Source: Cloacimonetes bacterium UBA5614 (GTDB lineage: Bacteria > Cloacimonadota > Cloacimonadia > Cloacimonadales > Cloacimonadaceae). Taken from it: a DNA stretch of 54,686 nt. Every line of letters starts with the position of its first letter. The first letter of the stretch is position 1. A program made the translations under genes and the position numbers. The stretch spans positions 1-54,686 of the forward strand of contig DIKQ01000012.1 in NCBI GenBank assembly GCA_002424605.1. The letters are read 5' to 3'. Positions 1 through 7,753 of this stretch are shown in pieces. Under the pieces are notes generated by a model. That model was not told where the DNA came from. It saw only the letters and a list, made by a program, of their open reading frames with translations, and ran no database searches.

Positions 1-58
1 GACCCAATATAATGAACACTCTCAACAATTAAGAATTAAAAGACAGAACCTTTGTGTA

Positions 59-83
59 CCTCTGTGTCTTCGTGTCTTTGTGG
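59..83. repeat. Short dispersed repeat (CTCTGTGTCTTCGTGTCTTTG type)
   Basis: This purine/pyrimidine-biased sequence reads on the minus strand as CACAAAGACACGAAGACAC followed by AGAG. A related copy in the opposite orientation is at 15411-15437. Both lie in gene-free DNA. It is either a dispersed repeat or a remnant of one; no function is evident. Confidence 0.55.
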
Positions 84-106
84 TGAAAAAAAAGTCCCCG
101 CTTTCG

Positions 107-413
107 CAGGGACGACAATATGTGGGGACTTGCGTTCCGCTTCCGTTTAAAATTAAGAATTAACAATTAAGAATTAAAAGAATGTCGTCCCTCGCTTGAC
201 GGTGGACATACATATTCGGGTCTTGTGTCCCCGCTTTCGCAGGGACGACAATAATATAAGGTCAGGGACGACAATATGTGGGGACTTGCGTTCCGCTTGT
301 CAGTTTCAAATTAAGAATTAACAATTAAGAATCAAAAGAATGTCGTCCCTCGCTTGACGGGGGACATACATATTCGGGTCTTGTGTCCCCGCTTTCGCAG
401 GGACGACTATACT
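107..413. repeat. Two tandem copies (about 157 bp) of a palindromic intergenic repeat
   Basis: The stretch from about 107 to 413 is two near-identical copies offset by 156-158 bases. The best-matched part is 150-249 against 308-407, with only a couple of substitutions. Each copy contains palindromic modules: GTCCCCGCTTTCGCAGGGAC is an imperfect hairpin, and GTCGTCCCTCGCTTGACGG begins a second. Related modules recur at 17414-17438 and 27117-27281. In translation they give strings such as VVPAKAGTQ and PRQARDD, which explains the spurious open frames here. The end of the decarboxylase beta gene abuts the array, so the hairpins may also end transcription (inference). Bases 1-106 hold no gene; 59-83 carries a separate short repeat. 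Confidence 0.85.
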
Positions 414-432
414 ATAAGGCAAGGAACGGAAG

Positions 433-1560
433 TTAATTCCCCAATATTCCGAGCAGGACACCGGCGGCGACAGCGGAGCCGATAACTCCGGCGACATTGG
501 GCGCCATGGCGTGCATGAGCAGGAAATTGGTCTTGTCATATTTTTGCCCCACCACCTGGGAAACGCGGGCAGAATCGGGAACGGCACTGACTCCGGCGCT
601 TCCGATGAGGGGATTGATTTTATCCTTGAGAAAGAGATTCATAAACTTGGCAAACAGGATTCCCGTGGCAGTGGCAACGCAGAAAGACAGCGCACCGAGG
701 ACAAAAATCATGATGCTCTTGGGAGTGAGGAAGATATTGGCGCTGGTGCTCGCACCCACGGTAACTCCGATGAGGATGGTGACCACATCCACCAGAACGG
801 TCCGCGCCGAAATAGCCAGGCGTTCGGTGACGGTGCTCTCCTTGAGCAGATTTCCCAAAAACAGCATGGCAAGCAGTGTGATACCGCCGGGGGCAATGAA
901 GGTGGTGACTAGCAGTCCGATGATGGGGAAGATGATTTTCTCGCGCTTGGAAACGATGCGCGGGGTCTTCATCCGGATGACGCGTTCCTTGGGCGTGGTA
1001 AGCAGACGCATGATGGGCGGTTGGATGACAGGCACCAAAGCCATATAGGAATAGGCGGCAATGGCAATCGGTCCCACCAGATGAGGGGCAAGCTTGGAAG
1101 AAAGATAGATGGAGGTGGGTCCGTCCGCTCCTCCGATAATCCCGATGGAAGCGGCTTCCAGGATGTTAAAGCCAAGCAGTAATGAACCGGCGAAAGTGGC
1201 AAAGATTCCGAACTGGGCGGCTGCCCCGAGCAGAATCAGCTTGGGATTGGCAATCAAGGTGGAAAAATCCGTCATGGCACCGATTCCGAGGAAAATCAGG
1301 GGCGGATAGATGCCTTTGTTCACGCCGAAATACAGGTAATTGAGGACGGAGCCATCGTTATAGACTCCCTGTCCCTGTTGAAAGACGCCGGGGATGTTGC
1401 CAATCAGGACTCCAAAGCCGATAGGGACGAGCAATAGGGGCTCAAATTCCTTGAAAATGCCCAGCCAGATAAAGACCAGCCCGATGACAATCATCAGGGC
1501 ATAGCCGAAATTGATGTTCATAAAGGCGGTCGTGTTTAGAAACTGGATGAGTTCCTGCAT
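433..1560 (-). CDS. oadB: Sodium-pumping decarboxylase beta subunit (methylmalonyl-CoA/oxaloacetate decarboxylase family)
   Basis: The 375-residue, very hydrophobic protein matches the OadB/MmdB/GcdB family in length and in motifs such as GGADGPTSIYLSSKLAP and the C-terminal AMAPNVAGVIGSAVAAG. In this family the beta subunit is the membrane part that removes carboxylate from carboxybiotin and couples this to sodium export. Its start ATG follows the carrier gene directly, with a GGAGG ribosome site overlapping the end of that gene. It is the last gene of a four-gene minus-strand operon with a carboxyltransferase, gamma-like and biotin carrier subunits. The substrate, methylmalonyl-CoA rather than oxaloacetate or glutaconyl-CoA, is inferred from the carboxyltransferase next door. 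Downstream lies the palindromic repeat array. Confidence 0.93.
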   Translation of the reverse strand: MQELIQFLNTTAFMNINFGYALMIVIGLVFIWLGIFKEFEPLLLVPIGFGVLIGNIPGVFQQGQGVYNDGSVLNYLYFGVNKGIYPPLIFLGIGAMTDFSTLIANPKLILLGAAAQFGIFATFAGSLLLGFNILEAASIGIIGGADGPTSIYLSSKLAPHLVGPIAIAAYSYMALVPVIQPPIMRLLTTPKERVIRMKTPRIVSKREKIIFPIIGLLVTTFIAPGGITLLAMLFLGNLLKESTVTERLAISARTVLVDVVTILIGVTVGASTSANIFLTPKSIMIFVLGALSFCVATATGILFAKFMNLFLKDKINPLIGSAGVSAVPDSARVSQVVGQKYDKTNFLLMHAMAPNVAGVIGSAVAAGVLLGILGN

Positions 1561-1563
1561 CTA

Positions 1564-2277
1564 TCAGACCTCCAGTTCTATCAAAGCGTCGTTTTCGTGC
1601 ACGGATGCGCCTTTGACTACCTGGACGCTTTTGATTTTACCGCTCAGATGGGTGTGGATTTCGCTTTCCATCTTCATAGCTTCCAGGATTAGCACGGTCT
1701 GGCCTTCTTCCACAGCGTCGCCGGGACGGACCAGGATGTCAACGATGGTACCGGGCAGAGGGGCGCGGATGACGGTGTCACGGCTGGCTTCCAGTTTGTC
1801 GCTGGCACGGCGGGCTTTGACGGGTTTTTCCGACTTTGGTTCATCGGAAGCTTCCTCGCTTTCAATATTGAGGAGGATTTCGCCTTCCTGAACCGGGGAC
1901 TTTTCCTTTATGTGGATTTTGGTGATTTTACCGGAAACGGGAGCGGCTATCTCGCTCTGCATCTTCATCGCTTCCAATATCAGGATGGTATCGCCCTTTT
2001 TGACGGAATCGCCTTCCTTGACGGAAACAGAGACTATCACGCCGGGCAGGGGAGCTTTGACGGCTCCGCTCTTGGTATCAAAGGAACTGGAAAACTGGGG
2101 CGCGACAGGCAGGGCTTTTTCCGCTCTTTCCAGCTTGGGAACACTGGCAAGGCTATCGTCCTCAATCTCCACCAGGTATTCCACACCGTTGACGCTGACC
2201 TTCGCATGGTCCAGACCAAATTCGGTAACGGCTGCTTCATATTTCTGTCCGTTGATGGTAAGCTTGTATTTTTTCAT
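1564..2277 (-). CDS. Biotin carboxyl carrier protein with two tandem biotinyl domains
   Basis: The 237-residue carrier has an N-terminal segment (about 1-45) followed by two complete biotinyl domains. The first runs from about 70 to 138 with ILEAMKMQSEI and biotin lysine K105. The second runs from about 168 to 237 with ILEAMKMESEI and K202. A charged, flexible linker (about 139-165) joins them. In decarboxylase pumps the carrier shuttles carboxybiotin from the carboxyltransferase to the beta subunit, and normally has one such domain behind an Ala/Pro linker. The two domains differ in sequence, so this is not a recent exact duplication. The start has a GAGGA ribosome site. It lies between the gamma-like and beta genes. 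Confidence 0.92.
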   Translation of the reverse strand: MKKYKLTINGQKYEAAVTEFGLDHAKVSVNGVEYLVEIEDDSLASVPKLERAEKALPVAPQFSSSFDTKSGAVKAPLPGVIVSVSVKEGDSVKKGDTILILEAMKMQSEIAAPVSGKITKIHIKEKSPVQEGEILLNIESEEASDEPKSEKPVKARRASDKLEASRDTVIRAPLPGTIVDILVRPGDAVEEGQTVLILEAMKMESEIHTHLSGKIKSVQVVKGASVHENDALIELEV

Positions 2278-2300
2278 ATCAAATCCTCGTGAAATCTATC

Positions 2301-3140
2301 CTATTTCTTAAAATTACGGTTGGGCATGGTTATAATTCCGGCAGCGCGCCAGTAATTCGCCTTGTCGCGCTGGAAAGTGAGATTGAGACGGCGCCTTTCC
2401 AAAAGCTGAATCCTGTGGATGTGCATGGCGGTGATGACGGCGACAATCTCGTTGTGTGAGACATTGGGATGGGCAGAAAGGAGCTTTCCGTCTCCGCTGA
2501 GCTTGATTTTGGGCGGAGCGGTTTTGTCCTGTGTGGCAAAATTCAAATGCCTTAGCTGCATTATGATGATACTGGTGACAAACAGAGAGGAAAAAACGAC
2601 AAGCATTCCGACCAGGATGATGTTTGCTCCTGTGTTGTAGAGGGTTTCATCAAATTTGTTGATGGCGTCTCTGACCTGTCCGAGCGGGATATCGATGGAT
2701 TGGATGGAGCGGTTGTTGAGAGTGGGGTCATTGGGGTCAAGGCCAAGCAGAAACTTGAGTTTCTTGATGGGAACATTGAATTTGGCGGAGATGAAAGCCA
2801 GGGTGGAGACGTCATTGAAACCGTATTCAATGGTCTGTTGGGCAAGCAAAATCTGGTAGGTGGAAACGCCCAGTTGGCGCAGACGCATGGTATCCAGCTT
2901 GGAATTGCGCACATCAAGGCCCAGTTGTCTCTTCAGCGTGCGCAAATCCACTTCAAGAAGCTTGGCAGTCTGCTCAAGGGTGGAGGTCTCCGTGACGCCA
3001 AATTCCTCACGGACACGAGCTACAATTGACTGAAGCAAGCTGTCCGAAATGGCAGAAGTCTCAGCAGAGACGGGCACATCAACCGCGCACAGGAATAAGC
3101 TGGTCAGCAGGATAAACGCGATAATGAAATACTTTGCCAT
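2301..3140 (-). CDS. Enlarged OadG-like gamma subunit with exported N-terminal domain
   Basis: The 279-residue protein has an N-terminal signal sequence (about 1-26), an extracytoplasmic part of about 145 residues, one membrane helix (about 172-195) and a cytoplasmic tail. The tail contains SHNEIVAVITAMHIHR and ends in YWRAAGIITMPNRNF, as in the gamma subunits of decarboxylase pumps. Usual OadG proteins are about 80-120 residues and consist only of the helix and tail. The exported part contains two similar helical units at 54-75 and 113-134 (TL followed by LK and LGL). ATG at 3140 is preferred over ATG at 3146 because AGGAA then stands six bases away. The family assignment rests on the tail and on context between carboxyltransferase and biotin carrier genes. 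Confidence 0.75.
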   Translation of the reverse strand: MAKYFIIAFILLTSLFLCAVDVPVSAETSAISDSLLQSIVARVREEFGVTETSTLEQTAKLLEVDLRTLKRQLGLDVRNSKLDTMRLRQLGVSTYQILLAQQTIEYGFNDVSTLAFISAKFNVPIKKLKFLLGLDPNDPTLNNRSIQSIDIPLGQVRDAINKFDETLYNTGANIILVGMLVVFSSLFVTSIIIMQLRHLNFATQDKTAPPKIKLSGDGKLLSAHPNVSHNEIVAVITAMHIHRIQLLERRRLNLTFQRDKANYWRAAGIITMPNRNFKK

Positions 3141-3149
3141 AGACATTTC

Positions 3150-4700
3150 CTATAGGGGGATATTGCCGTGTTTGCGCGGCGGGATACTGTCTTTCTTGTT
3201 GGCAAGCATTTCCAGGGCGCGTATCAGGCGGAAACGGGTCCGGGAAGGTTCAATGATGTCATCGATATATCCCTTTTCGGCAGCTTGCATGGGATTGGCA
3301 AATTTGGAGCGGTATTCTTCCTCTTTCTCAGTCAAGACCTTTTTGGGGTCTTCGCTTTCCATGGCTTCCTTGCGGAAAATCACTTCCACAGCGCCTTTGG
3401 GTCCCATCACGGCAATCTCGGCAGAAGGCCAGGCATAGACGAGGTCAGCGCGCATGTGACGGCTGTTCATCACACAATAAGCGCCGCCATAAGCCTTGCG
3501 CAGAATGACGGTAACCTTGGGAACGGTAGCCTCGGCAAAGGCATAGAGCAGCTTGGCACCATTGCGGATAATCCCGTTGTGCTCCTGATTTGTACCAGGC
3601 AAAAAGCCGGGCACGTCTTCCAGGACAATGAGGGGGATATTAAAAGCATCGCAAAAACGCACAAACCGGGCGCCTTTGATGGAAGCGTCGATATCAAGCA
3701 CGCCTGCCAATACCTTGGGCTGGTTGGCAACGATTCCTACAGGATAGCCATTGAGACGGGCAAAGCCGACCACGATGTTCTGGGCAAAGTTGCGCGCCAC
3801 TTCTAAAAATTCATTCTCGTCAACAAGGCAATGTATCACGTCAAGGATGTCATAGGGCTTGTTGGGGTTTTCGGGAATAATCGTATCCAGCTCTGTACAA
3901 GCACGGGTAACCACATCGGAAGTGGGGAAATAGGGCGGGTCTTCCAGATTGTTGGATGGCAGATAACTGAGGATTTTGCGGATGAGGAGCATGGTCTCCT
4001 GTTCGTTTTCAGTGATGAACTGGGCAACACCGCTTTTGGAGGAATGGATTCCGGGGCCGCCGAGGTCTTCTATGGTGACGGTTTCGTTCAGGACGGTTTT
4101 TACGACCTTTGGCCCTGTGACAAACATATAGCTGTTTTTCTTGTCCATGATGACAAAATCGGTAATGGCAGGTGAATAGACGGCACCGCCTGCGCAGGGG
4201 CCTAAAATGGCGGAAATCTGGGGAACAACGCCGGAAGCCATGACATTGCGGTAAAAGATTTCGGCATAACCTGCCAAGGCGTCCACACCTTCCTGGATTC
4301 GGGCTCCGCCGGAGTCATTCAGTCCGATTACGGGACAGCCGTTTCGGATTGCCATATCCATAATCTTGCAGATTTTCTCCGCGTAGGTTTTGGACAAGGA
4401 ACCGCCAAAAACAGTGAAATCCTGGGAAAAGACATAGACAACCCGTTCGTTGATAGTAGCGCATCCGGTCACCACTCCGTCACCCGGATATTTGGTCTTT
4501 TCCATGCCAAAATCGTGGCATTGATGAGTGACAAAGAGGTCAAATTCTTCAAAGCTATCGGGGTCAACAAGGAGGTCAATGCGTTCACGGGCAGTGAGCT
4601 TGCCCTTTTCGTGCTGTTCAGCTATGCGCTTTTCACCGCCGCCCAGCCGGGCTTTGTCTCTTTTGGTCCTGAGTTCCAGAACAGATTTTGGTATATCCAT
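3150..4700 (-). CDS. mmdA: Methylmalonyl-CoA decarboxylase/carboxyltransferase alpha subunit
   Basis: The 516-residue protein is a full-length acyl-CoA carboxyltransferase of the MmdA/PccB type. It has the N-terminal signature GGGEKRIAEQHEKGKLTARE, the oxyanion-hole regions NDSGGARIQEG and AYGGAYCVMNS, and a C-terminal FANPMQAAEKGYID. In this family it moves carboxyl from methylmalonyl-CoA to biotin, giving propionyl-CoA. The open frame extends 32 codons further upstream, but ATG at 4700 has AAGGAG at good spacing and starts at the family's usual point, MDIPKSVLELRTKRDKARLG. It is the first gene of the decarboxylase operon; a terminator at 4781-4815 separates it from the V-ATPase operon. A TTGACG box lies upstream (4742-4737, minus). 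Confidence 0.93.
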   Translation of the reverse strand: MDIPKSVLELRTKRDKARLGGGEKRIAEQHEKGKLTARERIDLLVDPDSFEEFDLFVTHQCHDFGMEKTKYPGDGVVTGCATINERVVYVFSQDFTVFGGSLSKTYAEKICKIMDMAIRNGCPVIGLNDSGGARIQEGVDALAGYAEIFYRNVMASGVVPQISAILGPCAGGAVYSPAITDFVIMDKKNSYMFVTGPKVVKTVLNETVTIEDLGGPGIHSSKSGVAQFITENEQETMLLIRKILSYLPSNNLEDPPYFPTSDVVTRACTELDTIIPENPNKPYDILDVIHCLVDENEFLEVARNFAQNIVVGFARLNGYPVGIVANQPKVLAGVLDIDASIKGARFVRFCDAFNIPLIVLEDVPGFLPGTNQEHNGIIRNGAKLLYAFAEATVPKVTVILRKAYGGAYCVMNSRHMRADLVYAWPSAEIAVMGPKGAVEVIFRKEAMESEDPKKVLTEKEEEYRSKFANPMQAAEKGYIDDIIEPSRTRFRLIRALEMLANKKDSIPPRKHGNIPL

Positions 4701-4780
4701 CCAGTGCTCCTTATAAGTGAAAAATGATATATTGCACGTCAAGATAGAAAAGTTGCCGTTTTCGTAAAGAGAATTATGGC

Positions 4781-4815
4781 AAAAAAAAGAAAGCAATCCG
4801 CAGGGGACTGCTTTC
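4781..4815 (-). terminator. Rho-independent terminator of the V-ATPase operon
   Basis: Read on the minus strand, a stem of about 11 bases at 4815-4805 pairs with 4799-4789 (GAAAGCAGTCC with GGATTGCTTTC, one mismatch) around a five-base loop. Eight Ts follow at 4788-4781. It lies just after the K-subunit gene and before the decarboxylase operon, so it separates two sodium-linked operons. Confidence 0.88.
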
Positions 4816-4845
4816 AGATGCTTTTCAGGTAGTAGTTGCCTAGGC

Positions 4846-5346
4846 TCAGATTCCTGTGGAAATCAGGAAAGCAGCCGCAAAGGAAATGATGGCATAAAGC
4901 TCCGGATACACGGCAAGCACGAGTGTCTTGGAAAAGACGTCGTTACCGTTTCCGATGCTTTCAATACCGCTGGCGACCACTCTGCCCTGTTGGAAAGCGG
5001 ACATCAGGCAGACAAGACCGACTATCAGTCCCGCTCCCAAAATGGCGACTGCGGATTCCATGGACATTCCGGGCACTATCTTTGCCTTGAGCAAAAAAAA
5101 TGCGCCAAAGCCATACAGGCCTTGAGTTCCGGGCAGAGCAGAAAGAATCATGCAGTTTGCAAAGATATCATCTCTTTTCTTCATGGCGGCAACTGATGCC
5201 TGTCCATCCATAACGGTTCCCAGGGCACTTCCGATACCGCTGAGCGCAACCATTAAAAACATACCAATCCAAGCTGTGTAGAGAGCTACGTTTGAAGTAA
5301 CCATCGCAGCGGCTTGAGAAACATTGGCTAAACTGTCAGGGGACAT
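4846..5346 (-). CDS. ntpK: V-type ATPase rotor subunit K, predicted sodium-binding
   Basis: The 166-residue proteolipid has four membrane helices in two fused hairpins. The first hairpin carries LPGTQGLYGF (L71, T74, Q75), the second carries QQGRVVASG (Q120) and YPELYAI (E149). These match the sodium ligands described for Enterococcus hirae NtpK (L61, T64, Q65, Q110, E139) in identity and order. The first hairpin has Q rather than a carboxylate, so there is one ion site per double hairpin. It is the last gene of the V-ATPase operon, nine bases after subunit I, and is followed by a strong terminator. Sodium coupling is inferred from these residues and fits the sodium-pump decarboxylase encoded next door. 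Confidence 0.93.
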   Translation of the reverse strand: MSPDSLANVSQAAAMVTSNVALYTAWIGMFLMVALSGIGSALGTVMDGQASVAAMKKRDDIFANCMILSALPGTQGLYGFGAFFLLKAKIVPGMSMESAVAILGAGLIVGLVCLMSAFQQGRVVASGIESIGNGNDVFSKTLVLAVYPELYAIISFAAAFLISTGI

Positions 5347-5354
5347 ATTTCCTC

Positions 5355-7157
5355 CTATTTTATCTCTTGATTCTGTTTTCCGAAAGGTTTATAGGCAATG
5401 CCCGGTCCGGAGAACCCGGCATTATTAAAGAATTCCACAAAGGTAAGACGCATGGGGTGGACAAAAGCTCCCAAACTGCTCAGGGCAATATTAAGGCCGT
5501 GTCCGCCAATCATGAACAGGATGTATAAGACAGGACCGATTATCGGGATAACGCCGAACTGGGCTGCCATGGTGTTTATCACAAAGCCGAGAATACCGCT
5601 GGAAACGCCCAGGGCAAAAAGACGGATATAGGACAGCAAATCCCCGAAAAAGCCGGTGACAGCGCCATACATTATCCAAAGACCATTGGCAATGTTGAGG
5701 AAGATATTCTTCCCGGGTGTATTGAGCAGAAGCACCATTCCCAGTCCCAGGTACATTCCATAGGGAGTGAACTTCAGCAAAGAGCCCGGATTGGCGCCAA
5801 GCATGGTAGAACCCTGAACCGCGAGGGAGAGGACAAAGATGGTAAGACCCAACTGAGCCAGTCCGTGCACAAAACCAAACTGCATCATCCGCTTGACAGC
5901 GTTGAGGATTTTGCCCACCACAATCTGGATAACGCCCAGCAGCAGGGCAAAGTTGAAGATTTGATTGGTATCACGGATGGGTATCATGGGATTCAGGAAA
6001 CTCACGTTTTTCATGTCAAACGCAAAGAAATTGCCCATCACAAAGCCCATGATGACCGTTCCGATTCCCAGTGTCTGGATGAGGGTAAGGAAAGGTCTGG
6101 TATCCGGGTTCTTGATTTTCTTTTTGAGAAACCAGCCAAGCAGGAAGAGGATTACACCATATCCGGCGTCACCGCTGCAGAAACCGAAAAACAACATATA
6201 AAAGGGAGCCAGGAATGGTGTCAAATCCAGTTCGTTGTAAAACGGAAGCATAAACATCTTGCCGATTGGTTCGAAAATTCTGGCAAACCAGTTGTTCCTG
6301 AGCAGGATGGGGGGATTGTCCTCAACCCTGGCTTTGACGGAGAAATATACGACACTTCCGGTCTGAAGGAAATTGAGCAGATTTTCTTCAAGGCGCTTTG
6401 GTATCCAGCCCTGAAGTATCATTACCTGGTTATCTGCCTCGGGAACGCTTTGCAGATTGGCTTCCTCAAACTCGTATGCGTGGGATAGCTTTTCCAGTTC
6501 AGCGGTAAAAAGCTCAATAGCGGCAGGAGACGTCTCCCGGTAAAATGCGTCTATGGCTTTCAGGTTTTCGCCTATGGTGATTTCCTGTTTGCGAAGTTCG
6601 GACAGAGTTTTGGGCGGGAGTTTGAAGCTTTCTGCATCAATCTGAACCGGCTCTTCTTTCTTATGTAACAATGCAAAGTAAATCAGGTGGCCGGCTGAGT
6701 TGATTTCCTGAATAGTATATTGCTCAAGCCACTCCGGCTTGAAATGATGTTTGGTGCAATAATACAGGTCAAGCTGTAAACCGCTGTTTTCCAGCCCTTT
6801 GAGTAGATTATAGTCAAAGTCACCCCAAGGCTCGAGGTCGGCAATTTCCTTGGCAAGCACATTGTATTGCAGATGAAGCCGTTCTTTTTCCAGATGCATC
6901 TCATTCAGTTGTTTGAGCATACCGGAGGCAGTGAGGCTGGTCGCTTTTGCTTCAGAAGTATCGGTAACCCATTTACGTAAAAACTTTAGGGCATTGGTAT
7001 AAGCCTCAATGTCATGATGGGTTTGCACAAGTTTGTCGCTCTTATCAGAAGTGCTTTTCAGAATGTGAACCATGCCGAGTTTCTGGAGTTCTGTCAAAAA
7101 ATCAAGATAGTCCGAATGATGAAGCAGGAAGGTGTATTTGAGCATTCTTTCAATCAT
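5355..7157 (-). CDS. ntpI: V-type ATPase membrane subunit I
   Basis: The 600-residue protein has a soluble N-terminal half (about 1-310) rich in charged helices, and a C-terminal half with about seven or eight membrane helices. The latter includes FGFCSGDAGYGVILFLLGW and the late segment LLSYIRLFALGVSSGILGF, which carries the conserved arginine of the ion half-channels. This is the a/I subunit that forms the stator arm and the ion path against the K ring. Length is normal for bacterial and archaeal homologues. Its ATG overlaps the stop of subunit D by four bases, so translation is probably coupled. Confidence 0.93.
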   Translation of the reverse strand: MIERMLKYTFLLHHSDYLDFLTELQKLGMVHILKSTSDKSDKLVQTHHDIEAYTNALKFLRKWVTDTSEAKATSLTASGMLKQLNEMHLEKERLHLQYNVLAKEIADLEPWGDFDYNLLKGLENSGLQLDLYYCTKHHFKPEWLEQYTIQEINSAGHLIYFALLHKKEEPVQIDAESFKLPPKTLSELRKQEITIGENLKAIDAFYRETSPAAIELFTAELEKLSHAYEFEEANLQSVPEADNQVMILQGWIPKRLEENLLNFLQTGSVVYFSVKARVEDNPPILLRNNWFARIFEPIGKMFMLPFYNELDLTPFLAPFYMLFFGFCSGDAGYGVILFLLGWFLKKKIKNPDTRPFLTLIQTLGIGTVIMGFVMGNFFAFDMKNVSFLNPMIPIRDTNQIFNFALLLGVIQIVVGKILNAVKRMMQFGFVHGLAQLGLTIFVLSLAVQGSTMLGANPGSLLKFTPYGMYLGLGMVLLLNTPGKNIFLNIANGLWIMYGAVTGFFGDLLSYIRLFALGVSSGILGFVINTMAAQFGVIPIIGPVLYILFMIGGHGLNIALSSLGAFVHPMRLTFVEFFNNAGFSGPGIAYKPFGKQNQEIK

Positions 7158-7753
7158 AGCGCTTCCTCGCTGGACATTCTGTTTTTGAGGATTTTCTGAC
7201 CTGACTTGGAGAGATTTTCCTCGTCTTCCAGAAAGCGTTTGATTTTGCGCATGGCGTCTTCAAAGCCGGGAATCTGCACTTTTTCATAGAGGTTGACTTT
7301 CTGGGTGGTCTTTTTTCTGATATTGTCCAAAATTTTCATCTTACGGATGTAAAACTGGCGTTCTATCTGAAGCTCTGAGATGGCTTTCAGCATAACGATT
7401 CCGTCCAGATACCAGGAAGGCGTGTTGAACATAAAAAAGGGTTTGATGTCATATTCCACTTCACCCATCACAGGGATTTTTACCCCGGCAATCTTGCGCG
7501 TGATTATCTCCACCTGTTTGACGGAAAGCAGGGAAGCGTCAAATTCCTGCCATAGCTTCATGAAATTGTTCAGTTCGTGCCTTTTGGCTTCAATCCTGTT
7601 TTCAAGTTCCGTGGCAAAGTCTCTGGCGCGCTTGACTTCCATTCTCAGGGCAGACTCCTTGTTTTTTAAGGTAGGCAGAGCTTTGACCCTGACTTTGAGC
7701 TGCTTATTGATGTCTTGCAGAGAGGTCTTGTTGTATTGGAACTTGATTTCCAT
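7154..7753 (-). CDS. ntpD: V-type ATPase central-stalk subunit D
   Basis: The 199-residue, mostly helical protein has the pattern of subunit D: a long N-terminal helix beginning FQYNKTSLQDINKQLKVRVK and a C-terminal helix with TQKVNLYEKVQIPGFEDAMR followed by KIKRFLEDEENL. It is the central rotor shaft inside the A/B hexamer. It starts immediately after the stop of subunit B and overlaps the start of subunit I by four bases. No gene for the usual partner subunit F is visible anywhere in the operon. Confidence 0.92.
   Translation of the reverse strand: MEIKFQYNKTSLQDINKQLKVRVKALPTLKNKESALRMEVKRARDFATELENRIEAKRHELNNFMKLWQEFDASLLSVKQVEIITRKIAGVKIPVMGEVEYDIKPFFMFNTPSWYLDGIVMLKAISELQIERQFYIRKMKILDNIRKKTTQKVNLYEKVQIPGFEDAMRKIKRFLEDEENLSKSGQKILKNRMSSEEAL

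Noticed and set aside
318..587. Short minus-strand open frame over the repeat array
   Set aside because: Its C-terminal half is the repeat translation VVPAKAGTQ/PRQARDD and its start lies inside the decarboxylase beta gene.
497..1048. Plus-strand open frames opposite the decarboxylase beta gene
   Set aside because: They are antisense to a gene with strong family motifs and have low-complexity, non-conserved-looking translations.
4701..4796. Upstream 32-codon extension of the carboxyltransferase frame
   Set aside because: ATG at 4700 has a strong ribosome site and matches the usual family start; the extension overlaps the probable promoter and the terminator.
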